From: Caldicoprobacter oshimai DSM 21659
Lineage (GTDB): Bacteria > Bacillota > Clostridia > Caldicoprobacterales > Caldicoprobacteraceae
DNA: 64,000 nucleotides
Direction: 5' to 3'
Assembly: GCA_000526435.1 (NCBI GenBank)
Contig: JAGB01000002.1
Span: 434,001 to 498,000 of the forward strand
The notes beneath the pieces were generated by a model. It was not told the DNA's origin. It made no database searches and was given only the letters and a program-made list of their open reading frames with translations. Of this stretch, positions 55,326-63,530 are shown one piece after another. A program made the position numbers and the translations under genes. Each line of letters opens with the position of its first letter. Position 1 is the first letter of the stretch.

Positions 55326-56354
55326 TTATAAATTTAATTTATTATTTTTGTCTTTATTATTTTTTAGGTAATTATTTAATATTTTATTATTTTTTAGGTA
55401 ATTATTTAATATTTTTTTTGTTTTTTTAATATTGTTTTCTTCGTGTATATACTGTGTAGGAGACAGGCCAAACTCCTTTTTGAATGCCATACTGAAAGCG
55501 TGTACCGATTCATAGTTTAAAATATGAGCTATTTCTGTAATTGTATATCTCTTTTCCGACAACAATTCCAGAGCCTTTTGGAACCTCTTTTTATTATAAA
55601 AATGAGTTATGCTATATCCCATCTCTTTAGAAAATAAATTGGATAAATACGAATAATTATACCCAAAAATATCGCTTAATTCTGAAAGATTTTTTATTTT
55701 TAAAAAATGCGTGTCAATATAATTCAATACCTCATATACCAGGGGATGCACTAAAAACATTGACTCTTCTAAATGCTTCTCCCTGCATCTATCCCGCCCT
55801 TTTTTGGATGCACTAACGTTTCTGTAGAGAAAGATCAAAAGCTGTTCTATGAAATTTCTTATGCTAGTTTCGTAATATGCCTCTTTGTTGATCAGCTCAT
55901 TGAATAAGTTCATAAAAACATTAGCAATTCCATATCTATCTTTTACCACAGGCCTTTCCATATGCCTCAAGCTGTGTAAAATATCTATCCAATTTTGATC
56001 ACTTGCTTTTTCATCTATGTCCAAGCAAATGAAATAAATTCTAAAAGGATCAATTACATCAGCACAACCTTCATGCTGTTGTCCTGGCAAAACTACAAAC
56101 AAATCGCCTTCCGAGAGCACAAACATTTTGCTGTCAATACGCATATTTCCTTTTCCGGAAACTGTATATATAATATCGTAAGACCTCTGAACATGAAAAT
56201 TTATTTTATGATTACTAACGCACTTCAAATCTCCTACCTGATATATCAAGAAAGGGCCGCATCTATAGGGTGAAGACCACAATTTATTATCAAAACACAG
56301 CGGTTTAATGCGTTGAGCCCTAAACCTATTATATCGTTGTTTAGTAATAGACAC
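55326..56354 (-). CDS. AraC-family regulator of the glycan locus
   Basis: 342 residues from GTG 56354, ten bases after GGGAGG (ATG 56363 touches that site). N-terminal cupin sensor (INFHVQRSYDIIYTVSGKGN, then LSEGDLFVVLPGQQHEG) and C-terminal two-HTH AraC domain (LSELSDIFGYNYSYLSNLFS; ITEIAHILNYESVHAFSMAF). The last 35 residues are a Lys/Asn-rich tail with a duplicated 10-residue unit. It probably activates the transport and hydrolase genes downstream when the released sugar binds. Confidence 0.88.
   Translation of the reverse strand: MSITKQRYNRFRAQRIKPLCFDNKLWSSPYRCGPFLIYQVGDLKCVSNHKINFHVQRSYDIIYTVSGKGNMRIDSKMFVLSEGDLFVVLPGQQHEGCADVIDPFRIYFICLDIDEKASDQNWIDILHSLRHMERPVVKDRYGIANVFMNLFNELINKEAYYETSIRNFIEQLLIFLYRNVSASKKGRDRCREKHLEESMFLVHPLVYEVLNYIDTHFLKIKNLSELSDIFGYNYSYLSNLFSKEMGYSITHFYNKKRFQKALELLSEKRYTITEIAHILNYESVHAFSMAFKKEFGLSPTQYIHEENNIKKTKKILNNYLKNNKILNNYLKNNKDKNNKLNL
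55354..55413. repeat. 30-bp tandem duplication inside the araC-type gene
   Basis: Positions 55351-55380 and 55381-55410 are near-identical 30-base units (TATTTTTTAGGTAATTATTT core). In frame they give two copies of KILNNYLKNN at the C-terminus of the regulator. Probably polymerase slippage in AT-rich DNA. Confidence 0.85.
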
Positions 56355-56817
56355 CTTTATCATTCCTCCCTCTCGAGCAAATAGCTGCCAAAACCATCTT
56401 CCAACGGCTTTTTTCTTCTCATAACTATTAGAATAGCCCGGTTGCTAATCACTCCCCTTGAAAAGGAAGCGCTAAACGTAAATAAGCCATTTATAAGCTC
56501 TGACATCATAATGGTATTGGCAGAGGCATTGGCAGAATAAGAATAGAGGTGAATTCATCAAATCTTCCCCCATTGTTGATGACCAAGTTGGAGCAGACAT
56601 TCTTGTAGACACTATATTCACATGATCATGTAGGTTAACAAACTCAGTACGGCATAGCCCCTAGACTTCACATGATCTGGTATAAGTACCCTATTGTAAC
56701 ATGTATAACACGTATAACAAGCAAACCTCCCCTTTTCTCCCCACACCTCTTTGCTTAATAAGTAATCAGCTACTGACTTTATAGTACCATCATTTTTGTA
56801 CTACGTCAAACGTGTCT
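56355..56817 (-). promoter_or_regulatory. Promoter with operator dyad, and decayed leader region before the araC-type gene
   Basis: On the minus strand TTGACG (56809-56804), a 17-base spacer and TACTAT (56786-56781) form a good sigmaA promoter. TAGTAC/GTACTA (56782-56787, 56798-56803) is a dyad lying across the -10 and spacer, a likely operator. Next to 56700 are repeats of GTTATAC (GTTATACGTGTTATACATG). The remaining 400 bases hold no intact gene; a 37-codon open frame after GAGGTG is unrecognised. Confidence 0.55.
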
Positions 56818-57059
56818 TCATAATTTCACGCTATGCTCTATTTCAGCAGCCGTGCCCATAGATGAGTCCAAATCAATCCGGCCAAGTGCTATCTCATGCC
56901 AAGGTCCCAAATCCTTGCTGGTATTCTCACAAGCCCATTGTAAACGATGTGGAGCATCACCTGAGCACACCGACACCTGCAACCCGACTCCCACAGCCAC
57001 TAGGTAAATTCTGCGATTGATGGCACGTCATCACTGCCATTGATCGATATCCACTCCAT
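56818..57059 (-). pseudogene. Frameshifted remnant after xylulokinase
   Basis: ATG 57059 follows a good AAAGGGAGG site and reads MEWISINGSDDVPSIAEFT then stops. From that point another frame continues LVAVGVGLQVSVCSGDAPHR and on to DLDSSMGTAAEIEHSVKL with a stop at 56818-56820. One frameshift would join the two into about 80 residues. The quality of the start suggests a once-functional gene co-transcribed with xylB. I do not recognise the family. Confidence 0.5.
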
Positions 57060-57088
57060 GAATAGCTACCTCCCTTTATGCCGCCACT

Positions 57089-58570
57089 TCAAAACAAATC
57101 CCTATTGCACAAATACATCTTCCGATAAGCCTCAAACCTTTCCTGATATATCTCGTGATTTTCTTTGTTTGGAACTGTCACCTCGGGATGCAAATGAACC
57201 ATATGCTTGCAGGCCTCCTCAAAACACGGGTAAAAGCCAACTCCCACCGCTGCTGTAATGGCAGCTCCAATACATGCCTGCTCATCATGCATGCTCCTGT
57301 ATATCTCCTTGCCAAACACATCGGCCTGAATCTGCAAGAACAGCCTTCCCCTGGCGCCGCCTCCGGAGGCTATTACTCTTTCAAATTTAATGCCCAGCCT
57401 CTCAAATACCTCAAGCGAATCCTTTAGAGCAAATACGACGCCTTCCACAACGCTGCGGATCAAGTGCTCTCTAGAATGCTTGAGGGTAAGCCCCAGGAAT
57501 ATCCCTTTTGCATCGGGGTCATTGTGGGGCGTGCGCTGCCCGCTGAGATAAGGCAGAAACAGCAAGCCCTCGCTGCCTGGCGGCACATTTTGGGCCAGCT
57601 CCATCATCTCATCGTAATCCTTCATCATCAAAACGCTATCTTTTAACCATTTCAAGGTGCCCCCGCCACTTAAACAGGCCCCCATAATTGTCCACAGGCC
57701 CTCCCTGGCATGGCAGAATGTATTTGTCCTGTACTTGTCATCATATAGCGGCTGGTCAAGCGCACAGGATACCTGGCTTGCCGTTCCGATGTTTGAAGAG
57801 AGAATGCCCGGGCCTATGATGCCGTTGCCTACCAACTGCATGATGGTATCGCCTCCACCAAACACTACAGGCGTACCCTTTTTCAAGCCCAGTTCCCTCT
57901 CACATTCTGAAGTTACAGCACCGGCAACTTCATAAGATTCTCGGCTGACAGGAAACATATCGTGCGCCAAGCCTAGCTTATCAATCAACTCCCATGCCCA
58001 ATCCCTTTGTGCAACATCAAATATCACCGTACCTGAGGCATCTGATTTATCCGTTCCGATTTCCCCGCACAACCTGTACCGAATATAATCTTTGGGCAAT
58101 ACCACCTTAAATGTGCGTTTGAAATTCTCGGTTTCATGCTGCTTGACCCACATAAGAGAAGATATCAAAAAACCGGTACTCAAAGCGTTTAAGGTAAATT
58201 TAGCATACTCCTCTTGCGGTATTATCTTATAAATTTGCTGTATTTCTTTCTTAGAACGTTGATCTGCCCAGATGATGGCATTTCTCACGGGCTTAAGCCT
58301 TTGATCAAGCAGCACCAGCCCATGCATCTGGCCCGACAGGCCAATTGCTCTTATACGTTCAGCAATACCGTCCTTTTGTGCCAGCGCCTCTTTTATCGCA
58401 AGTTTGGTGGACTCCCATAAGGCTTCAACATCCTGCTCTGCATATTTCAGTTGGGGCTTTAAGATATCATATTGCCGCTGAGCTGATGCAACCACTGTAC
58501 CTTCCTCATCCACCACCACAGCCTTAACGCTGGATGTTCCAATATCGATACCCAAAAAATAATTGATCAT
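57089..58570 (-). CDS. xylB: Xylulokinase-family sugar kinase
   Basis: 493 residues from ATG 58570 (upstream TTG 58594 lacks a site). FGGY fold: FLGIDIGTSSVKAVVVDEEG, the ATP/substrate segments GLSGQMHGLVLLD and VFGGGDTIMQLVGNG, and the FGGY signature region GGGARGRLFLQIQADVFGKE. SGQMHGLV is typical of xylulokinases. Phosphorylates D-xylulose on the route from xylose to the pentose-phosphate pathway. No xylose isomerase is next to it; only a frameshifted remnant follows. Confidence 0.9.
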   Translation of the reverse strand: MINYFLGIDIGTSSVKAVVVDEEGTVVASAQRQYDILKPQLKYAEQDVEALWESTKLAIKEALAQKDGIAERIRAIGLSGQMHGLVLLDQRLKPVRNAIIWADQRSKKEIQQIYKIIPQEEYAKFTLNALSTGFLISSLMWVKQHETENFKRTFKVVLPKDYIRYRLCGEIGTDKSDASGTVIFDVAQRDWAWELIDKLGLAHDMFPVSRESYEVAGAVTSECERELGLKKGTPVVFGGGDTIMQLVGNGIIGPGILSSNIGTASQVSCALDQPLYDDKYRTNTFCHAREGLWTIMGACLSGGGTLKWLKDSVLMMKDYDEMMELAQNVPPGSEGLLFLPYLSGQRTPHNDPDAKGIFLGLTLKHSREHLIRSVVEGVVFALKDSLEVFERLGIKFERVIASGGGARGRLFLQIQADVFGKEIYRSMHDEQACIGAAITAAVGVGFYPCFEEACKHMVHLHPEVTVPNKENHEIYQERFEAYRKMYLCNRDLF

Positions 58571-58810
58571 CGTAAACTTTGCTCCCCTCTTCAAGTTTAT
58601 CTCTTTTTACTTCATCATTTATCATTATGAGGATATTTTACCACATCATTTTGAGCAAATCACTTCTTCATAAAGTTTTTTAAAACACCCCTCCACAAGA
58701 TTTCACTAAACTTAACAAGATAGAATGCAGACATCCCGGATATCAGTTGATACAATAAAAGGCAAACACAGAACAGCACATCCATAGTATATCAAGGGGG
58801 TTACAAGATT

Positions 58811-60172
58811 ATGGAAGCCATAACAGGAAAAGAGCTGCTTATAAGGACTTTCAAACATGAAAAAGGCCTTCCAAGGGTGCCTTGGGTGCCTTTTGCCGGT
58901 GTCCATGCTGGCAAGCTCAAAGGCTACAGCGCCATCGAGGTTTTAACCGACAGCAAAAAGCTCTTTGATTCCCTTATGGAAGTGAACAGGCTGTACCGCC
59001 CAGATGGGCAGCCGGTACTGTTTGACCTGCAGGTAGAAGCTGAAATCCTGGGCTGCCAGCTGGTATGGGCTCAAAAAGCCCCGCCATCTGTCAAATCCCA
59101 TCCACTGGCTTCTGATAAAACCGTTCCTCAACGCCTGCCCGAAAAATCAGATGGGAGGCTTCCCATGATACTGGAAGTGATGAAAAGATTTAAAGCCGAA
59201 GTTGGCGAGACCACCGCTTTATTTGGACTGATATGTGGACCTTTGACCCTGGCATCCCATCTGAGAGGTACCGAGCTGTTCATGGATATGTTCATGGACC
59301 CCGATTATGTACATCAGCTCATTAGATACACCAGCGAGGTAGCCAAAAGGATGGCAGAATACTACCTAGAAGCCGGGATGGACGTCATCGCAATTGTGGA
59401 TCCTTTGGTCTCCCAGATCTCTCCACAGCACTTTGCACAGTTTATATCGGAACCTGCTGCCGAAATTTTTAGCTTTATCAAGCAAAACGGATCCTTGTCC
59501 TCATTCTTCGTGTGCGGCAATGCCTCGAAGAACATCGAGGAGATGTGCAAAACCGGCCCTGATTCCATATTCATCGATGAAAACATAGACATGGTTGAAG
59601 CCAAAAAGATTACCGATAAATACAACATAGTGCTGGGCGGCAACATCCCCTTAACCTCCATCATGTTGTATGGCAGCCAGCAGGACAACATGAAGTACGT
59701 GGTAGACCTGTTGGATAAGCTAAATCACCACAACCTGGCCATTGCACCAGGATGCGACATGCCGTACGACGTTCCACCCGAAAACCCCATCGGCATACAG
59801 CAGGCCATACGCAATACCGACGAGGTAAGGAAGATGCTGGAGAATTATCAGGGTACACAGCTGGACATTGAGGTTGAGCTGCCCGACTATGAAAACCTTG
59901 AAAAGCCGCTTATCGAGGTCTTCACACTGGATTCGGCTACCTGCGCTGCCTGTACCTACATGGTGAACGCCGTAAAAATCGCTAAAGAACACTTTGGCGA
60001 CAAGATAGACTGGGTGGAACACAAGTTTACCACCCGTGAAGGTATAGCTCGCATCAAGAAGATGGGCATAAAGAACCTCCCGTGCATATACATCAACGGC
60101 AAGCTCAAGTATTCGTCCATAATACCCAGCAGAAACGATCTATTCAGAAGTATTGAGGAGTGTCTAAAATGA
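58811..60172 (+). CDS. UroD-type methyltransferase fused to a thioredoxin fold
   Basis: 453 residues, ATG 58811 nine bases after AAGGGGGT. Residues about 1-340 are a MtaA/MtbA-like UroD barrel (GLICGPLTLASHLRGTELFM; GGNIPLTSIMLYGSQQ). The zinc position reads FFVCGNAS, so the Cys is kept but the usual His is replaced. A linker leads to residues about 365-453, a thioredoxin-like domain with redox pair CAAC (378-381) and cis-Pro424 in NLPCIYINGK. The fused domain could reduce or protect a corrinoid/thiol partner or hand over a thiol. The G3E GTPase gene overlaps its stop; a corrinoid protein is 1 kb away. Substrate unknown. Confidence 0.88.
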   Translation: MEAITGKELLIRTFKHEKGLPRVPWVPFAGVHAGKLKGYSAIEVLTDSKKLFDSLMEVNRLYRPDGQPVLFDLQVEAEILGCQLVWAQKAPPSVKSHPLASDKTVPQRLPEKSDGRLPMILEVMKRFKAEVGETTALFGLICGPLTLASHLRGTELFMDMFMDPDYVHQLIRYTSEVAKRMAEYYLEAGMDVIAIVDPLVSQISPQHFAQFISEPAAEIFSFIKQNGSLSSFFVCGNASKNIEEMCKTGPDSIFIDENIDMVEAKKITDKYNIVLGGNIPLTSIMLYGSQQDNMKYVVDLLDKLNHHNLAIAPGCDMPYDVPPENPIGIQQAIRNTDEVRKMLENYQGTQLDIEVELPDYENLEKPLIEVFTLDSATCAACTYMVNAVKIAKEHFGDKIDWVEHKFTTREGIARIKKMGIKNLPCIYINGKLKYSSIIPSRNDLFRSIEECLK

Positions 60173-61101
60173 GTCGCAAGATATCGGTATATTTGATCAC
60201 CGGTTTTCTGGGAGCGGGTAAGACCACGCTCTTAAAAAACCTGCTGGAATTTAGACAAAATAATAAGATAGGCATAATAATGAATGAGTTTGGCAGTGTG
60301 GGCATAGACGGTACACTGGTCAAAAAGGAAGGCATAGACCTGATCGAAATAAATAATGGCTCTATTTTTTGCAGCTGCCTTGCCTCCACTTTTGCCGAAG
60401 GGCTGATCGCAATGGCCAGCACCCCCATTGAATCGCTATTTATCGAAAGCTCGGGGCTTTCGGACCCATCGGGGATGGAAAAAATCCTTTACGACATACA
60501 GCCAAAAACCGGCGACGTCTATGATTTTAGAGGTACCATATGCATTGTCGACGCCACCTCGTTTATAGAACTGTCACAGACGCTGGAGGTTGCACGCAAA
60601 CAGATAGAATACAGCCATTTGATAGTGATAAACAAGGCGGATCTGGTGGATTCCGCGAGGCTCAACAGTGTGGAGGAAAGCATTCGAAGCCTGAATCCTG
60701 TCGCCCCCATAGTAACCACCTCTTACGGCAGATTGGACCACACCTGGTTGCAGCAAAATCTTGAAGGGTTTCCGCTACCTCCAGCAACTTCCAACCTCAA
60801 TTGTCCGTCCAACAGGCCAAAAACCCTGCTGCTTGAAGCCGATGGAGTATTTGAGAGGGAAAAGCTAAAGGGTTTTTTGCAAAGCCTTTCGGACTTCGCA
60901 TTCAGAATAAAAGGTTTTTTCAAACTAAACGAGGGGTGGCATTATGTGGATGGAGTGAATGCCTCTATCTCTATAACGCCGATGAATATAGAGCGCAGCG
61001 TCTCGCAGCTGGTAGTAATTTTAAAGACAAGGCAGCCAGTGGTGGATGTTATACAAAAAAGCTGGAAAAGGCATTTCAGCAACAAATTGCATATTAAATA
61101 A
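60169..61101 (+). CDS. G3E-family (CobW-type) GTPase
   Basis: 310 residues from ATG 60169, which overlaps the previous stop (ATGA) and sits 8 bases after GAGGAG. Walker A GFLGAGKTT (12-20); G-loop motifs ESSGLSDPSG and VINKADL follow. The CxCC metal motif of CobW/HypB relatives is reduced to FCSC (Cys68, Cys70). The C-terminal CobW domain is present. Such GTPases insert metals or help load/repair cobalamin enzymes. Coupled translation with the UroD-thioredoxin gene makes it the likely chaperone of that enzyme or of the corrinoid protein. Confidence 0.85.
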   Translation: MSRKISVYLITGFLGAGKTTLLKNLLEFRQNNKIGIIMNEFGSVGIDGTLVKKEGIDLIEINNGSIFCSCLASTFAEGLIAMASTPIESLFIESSGLSDPSGMEKILYDIQPKTGDVYDFRGTICIVDATSFIELSQTLEVARKQIEYSHLIVINKADLVDSARLNSVEESIRSLNPVAPIVTTSYGRLDHTWLQQNLEGFPLPPATSNLNCPSNRPKTLLLEADGVFEREKLKGFLQSLSDFAFRIKGFFKLNEGWHYVDGVNASISITPMNIERSVSQLVVILKTRQPVVDVIQKSWKRHFSNKLHIK

Positions 61102-61156
61102 ACTCTGACTTTAAGACCTTAAAGATAAAATTTGGAATACTGTATGACAAATAACA

Positions 61157-61196
61157 AAAAAGAGGGCATTTCACCTTAAAGTGCCCTCTTTTTTTT
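61157..61196. terminator. Bidirectional terminator
   Basis: Stem AAGAGGGCATTT (61160-61171) with AAAGTGCCCTCTT (61178-61190), flanked by A-run and eight T. Ends the plus-strand pair and the minus-strand corrinoid gene. Confidence 0.9.
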
Positions 61197-61272
61197 ATGC
61201 CTTTTTATATTTCTCCTGCACTTCTTTAATACAGCAGTCACTATGCGATCTCACATCAAAACCATTAAGGCA

Positions 61273-61908
61273 TTACGCTACAAAGGTCTTTGCCAGATCA
61301 GCAGCCGATGCGGCATCAGGCGCATAGCCATCAGCGCCGATCTCATCGGCAAACTTCTGCGTGACCGGCGCCCCTCCTACCATAACCTTCACCTGGTCCC
61401 TTAAGCCTGCTGTCTTCAAGGCCTCAATGGTATCCTTCATGGCCGGCATGGTGGTAGTGAGCAGCGCCGACATGGCAACGATACAGCCTGGCCCTGCAGC
61501 TTTTGCTGCATCGACAAATTTTTCGGGCGAAACGTCGATGCCAAGGTCGGTTACCTCAAATCCCGCCCCTTCAAGCATCATGGCAACCAGATTCTTGCCA
61601 ATGTCATGTAGATCGCCCTTCACGGTACCAATGACTACCTTTCCCATCGGCTTTACATCCCGTTCGGCCAGCAAGGGCTTTAAGATGTTCAGTCCGGCGT
61701 ACATAGCGCGAGCAGCAATGAGCACCTCTGGAACGTATATCTCGTTGTTCTTGAACAGCTCACCTATCTCGCTCATTCCCACTATGAGCGCCTTATTCAC
61801 AATATCCTCGGGGTTTACCCCCTCTGCCAGCGCTGCCTCGACCATTTCCTTCACCTTTGGAGCATTGCCGGCTTTCAAAGCATCAGCGATTGCCCTAAAA
61901 TCAGCCAT
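61273..61908 (-). CDS. Corrinoid (B12-binding) methyl-carrier protein
   Basis: 211 residues, ATG 61908 behind GGGGG. Residues about 1-85 are the helical cap domain; residues about 88-211 are the Rossmann B12 domain with the cofactor-binding motif DLHDIG (Asp99, His101, Gly104) and VMVGGAPVTQKFADEIGAD. Carries methyl groups on cobalt between a substrate-specific methyltransferase and an acceptor enzyme. Of the MtbC/MttC/MtaC type. No MtaB- or MttB-like donor enzyme is adjacent; the UroD proteins and the truncated MetH are the candidate partners in this window, and RACo the activator. Confidence 0.95.
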   Translation of the reverse strand: MADFRAIADALKAGNAPKVKEMVEAALAEGVNPEDIVNKALIVGMSEIGELFKNNEIYVPEVLIAARAMYAGLNILKPLLAERDVKPMGKVVIGTVKGDLHDIGKNLVAMMLEGAGFEVTDLGIDVSPEKFVDAAKAAGPGCIVAMSALLTTTMPAMKDTIEALKTAGLRDQVKVMVGGAPVTQKFADEIGADGYAPDAASAADLAKTFVA

Positions 61909-62080
61909 TTATTAAAACCCCCCTTTTATCAAATATCATGAGCTCATCGCTTCAACAATATATCTCTGGTTCCTGCCATAGACATGCTTTAAAAGCTCAC
62001 ATTTTAAATTATAACAGGTTTGGTTCTAGCCGTACTGGTTAAATCTTGTGAATATGGGTAAAATCTTGCCAAGCCCAACA

Positions 62081-63406
62081 TCAGAGATTCTTCCTGTATT
62101 GTGCAGGGGATATGCCGACGTATTTCTTGAACACCTTGCTGAAATAGCTGGCATCCTCATAGCCCACCTGAGATGCAATGGCTACAATAGAGAGCGATGT
62201 ATCCTTGAGCAACTTTTTGGCCTCTTCCATTCTCACCATGGTCAAATATTCTAAAAACGTTATGTTAAGTTCCTCCTTAAATAAGTGGCTGAGATAATAA
62301 GGGCTTATATACACATTTCGCGCCACATCCTCAAGGGTGATATCTTTATTATAATTCTCACGAATATACTTTAAAGCCTCACCAAGGCTTTTGGCATTGC
62401 GAACTTTTTTGGTTTCGTACACGGTATCCATGAAGGTATCCAGCACCTTCACAACCCAGTGACACACTTCATCAATGCTGTTCATCTGCGACAGCTCGGA
62501 AATGAAGTTGTAATTTAGGCCCAACAACCTTTCCAGGCTAGCGCCCCCTTCCACCGCTGCCCTCGATATGACAACCACGAGCTCCAATATCCTGGCTTTC
62601 ATGAGGTCCATGTTCCCTGCTGTGCGGAAGAATATATCCCCCAGCAGGTCATTTAGAATTTCCTTTGCACCGGTACGATCTCCCAGCCTGACCCTGCTTA
62701 AAAGCTCCTGTTCTTTGTCTATAGGGTATATCGATACTTGAGCCTTGGCCTCAAGGGCCTTAATGGTCTCCTCGGCGCGCTTTCTCTCAAATATCGCTTC
62801 GGCCAGCTTTGCCTGCTGTTCATTGAGCTCCTTTCTGTACTGCAGCGTAAGCATACCGGTTTTCGCGATGTGATTGGCCACTATGAAAATAAGCTGGGCC
62901 GCTGCCTGTACGTTCCTGCTGGACAGCATCTTGACCTGCCTGCTGGCCACCACCAAGGCTTCACGGTTGATGTTGAGGTCCCGGGTTAGATTCAAAAACT
63001 CTTGAAGAGCAATCTCATCCCATTCCCACATGATGACAGGTCCACACGAGATGCTACCAAGATATATGTCCTTGAACATTATGGGAGCAGCAAACTCTAT
63101 CAGACCGGCATGGCAGCGGAAGATATAGGGCTCACCCAGCTGCGCCGCCTGTCTTCCCGCATAGCTCATGGACTGATTACACCGCTTAAGGCCTTCGGGA
63201 TCAGAGCGCACTATTTTGCAGAACGGACACTGACCTTCGTATTCATCCGGAACGATGATGGGCTCGCCTTTGGCGTTTGCGCATATCGCCCCTAGCCCCG
63301 TGGCCAGCACAAAGCAGTTGAGTATGCCCTTTAATTCCTTTACATCGATCACATCCTCTATGCTTATATTGTCCATGTCATGGATTTTACTGTCGTACTC
63401 AGCCAC
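62081..63406 (-). CDS. PocR-domain AraC-family regulator
   Basis: 441 residues if GTG 63406 is the start (eight bases after GCGGGGG); GTG 63427 is an alternative. Residues about 20-200 are a PocR sensor domain with the Cys cluster (GQCPFCKIV, KRCNQSM, RCHAGLIEF, SISCGPV). A helical linker follows (ERKRAEETIKALEAK), then a middle domain, and the last 100 residues are an AraC double HTH (TLEDVARNVYISPYYLSHLF; IVAIASQVGYEDASYFSKVF). PocR-type regulators sense small carbon compounds and often control B12-dependent pathways. 170 bases upstream of the corrinoid gene on the same strand; likely its regulator. Confidence 0.88.
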   Translation of the reverse strand: MAEYDSKIHDMDNISIEDVIDVKELKGILNCFVLATGLGAICANAKGEPIIVPDEYEGQCPFCKIVRSDPEGLKRCNQSMSYAGRQAAQLGEPYIFRCHAGLIEFAAPIMFKDIYLGSISCGPVIMWEWDEIALQEFLNLTRDLNINREALVVASRQVKMLSSRNVQAAAQLIFIVANHIAKTGMLTLQYRKELNEQQAKLAEAIFERKRAEETIKALEAKAQVSIYPIDKEQELLSRVRLGDRTGAKEILNDLLGDIFFRTAGNMDLMKARILELVVVISRAAVEGGASLERLLGLNYNFISELSQMNSIDEVCHWVVKVLDTFMDTVYETKKVRNAKSLGEALKYIRENYNKDITLEDVARNVYISPYYLSHLFKEELNITFLEYLTMVRMEEAKKLLKDTSLSIVAIASQVGYEDASYFSKVFKKYVGISPAQYRKNL

Positions 63407-63530
63407 CCCATAATCCCCCGCCTTCACGCTCGTTCTGTCACAATCCAGACATCACTTCATCGTAAGTGAGGGCATTTCCCTAAACATCACCTTCATCCGC
63501 CGAACTCTCCCCATCTTCATCAGGATCTTC

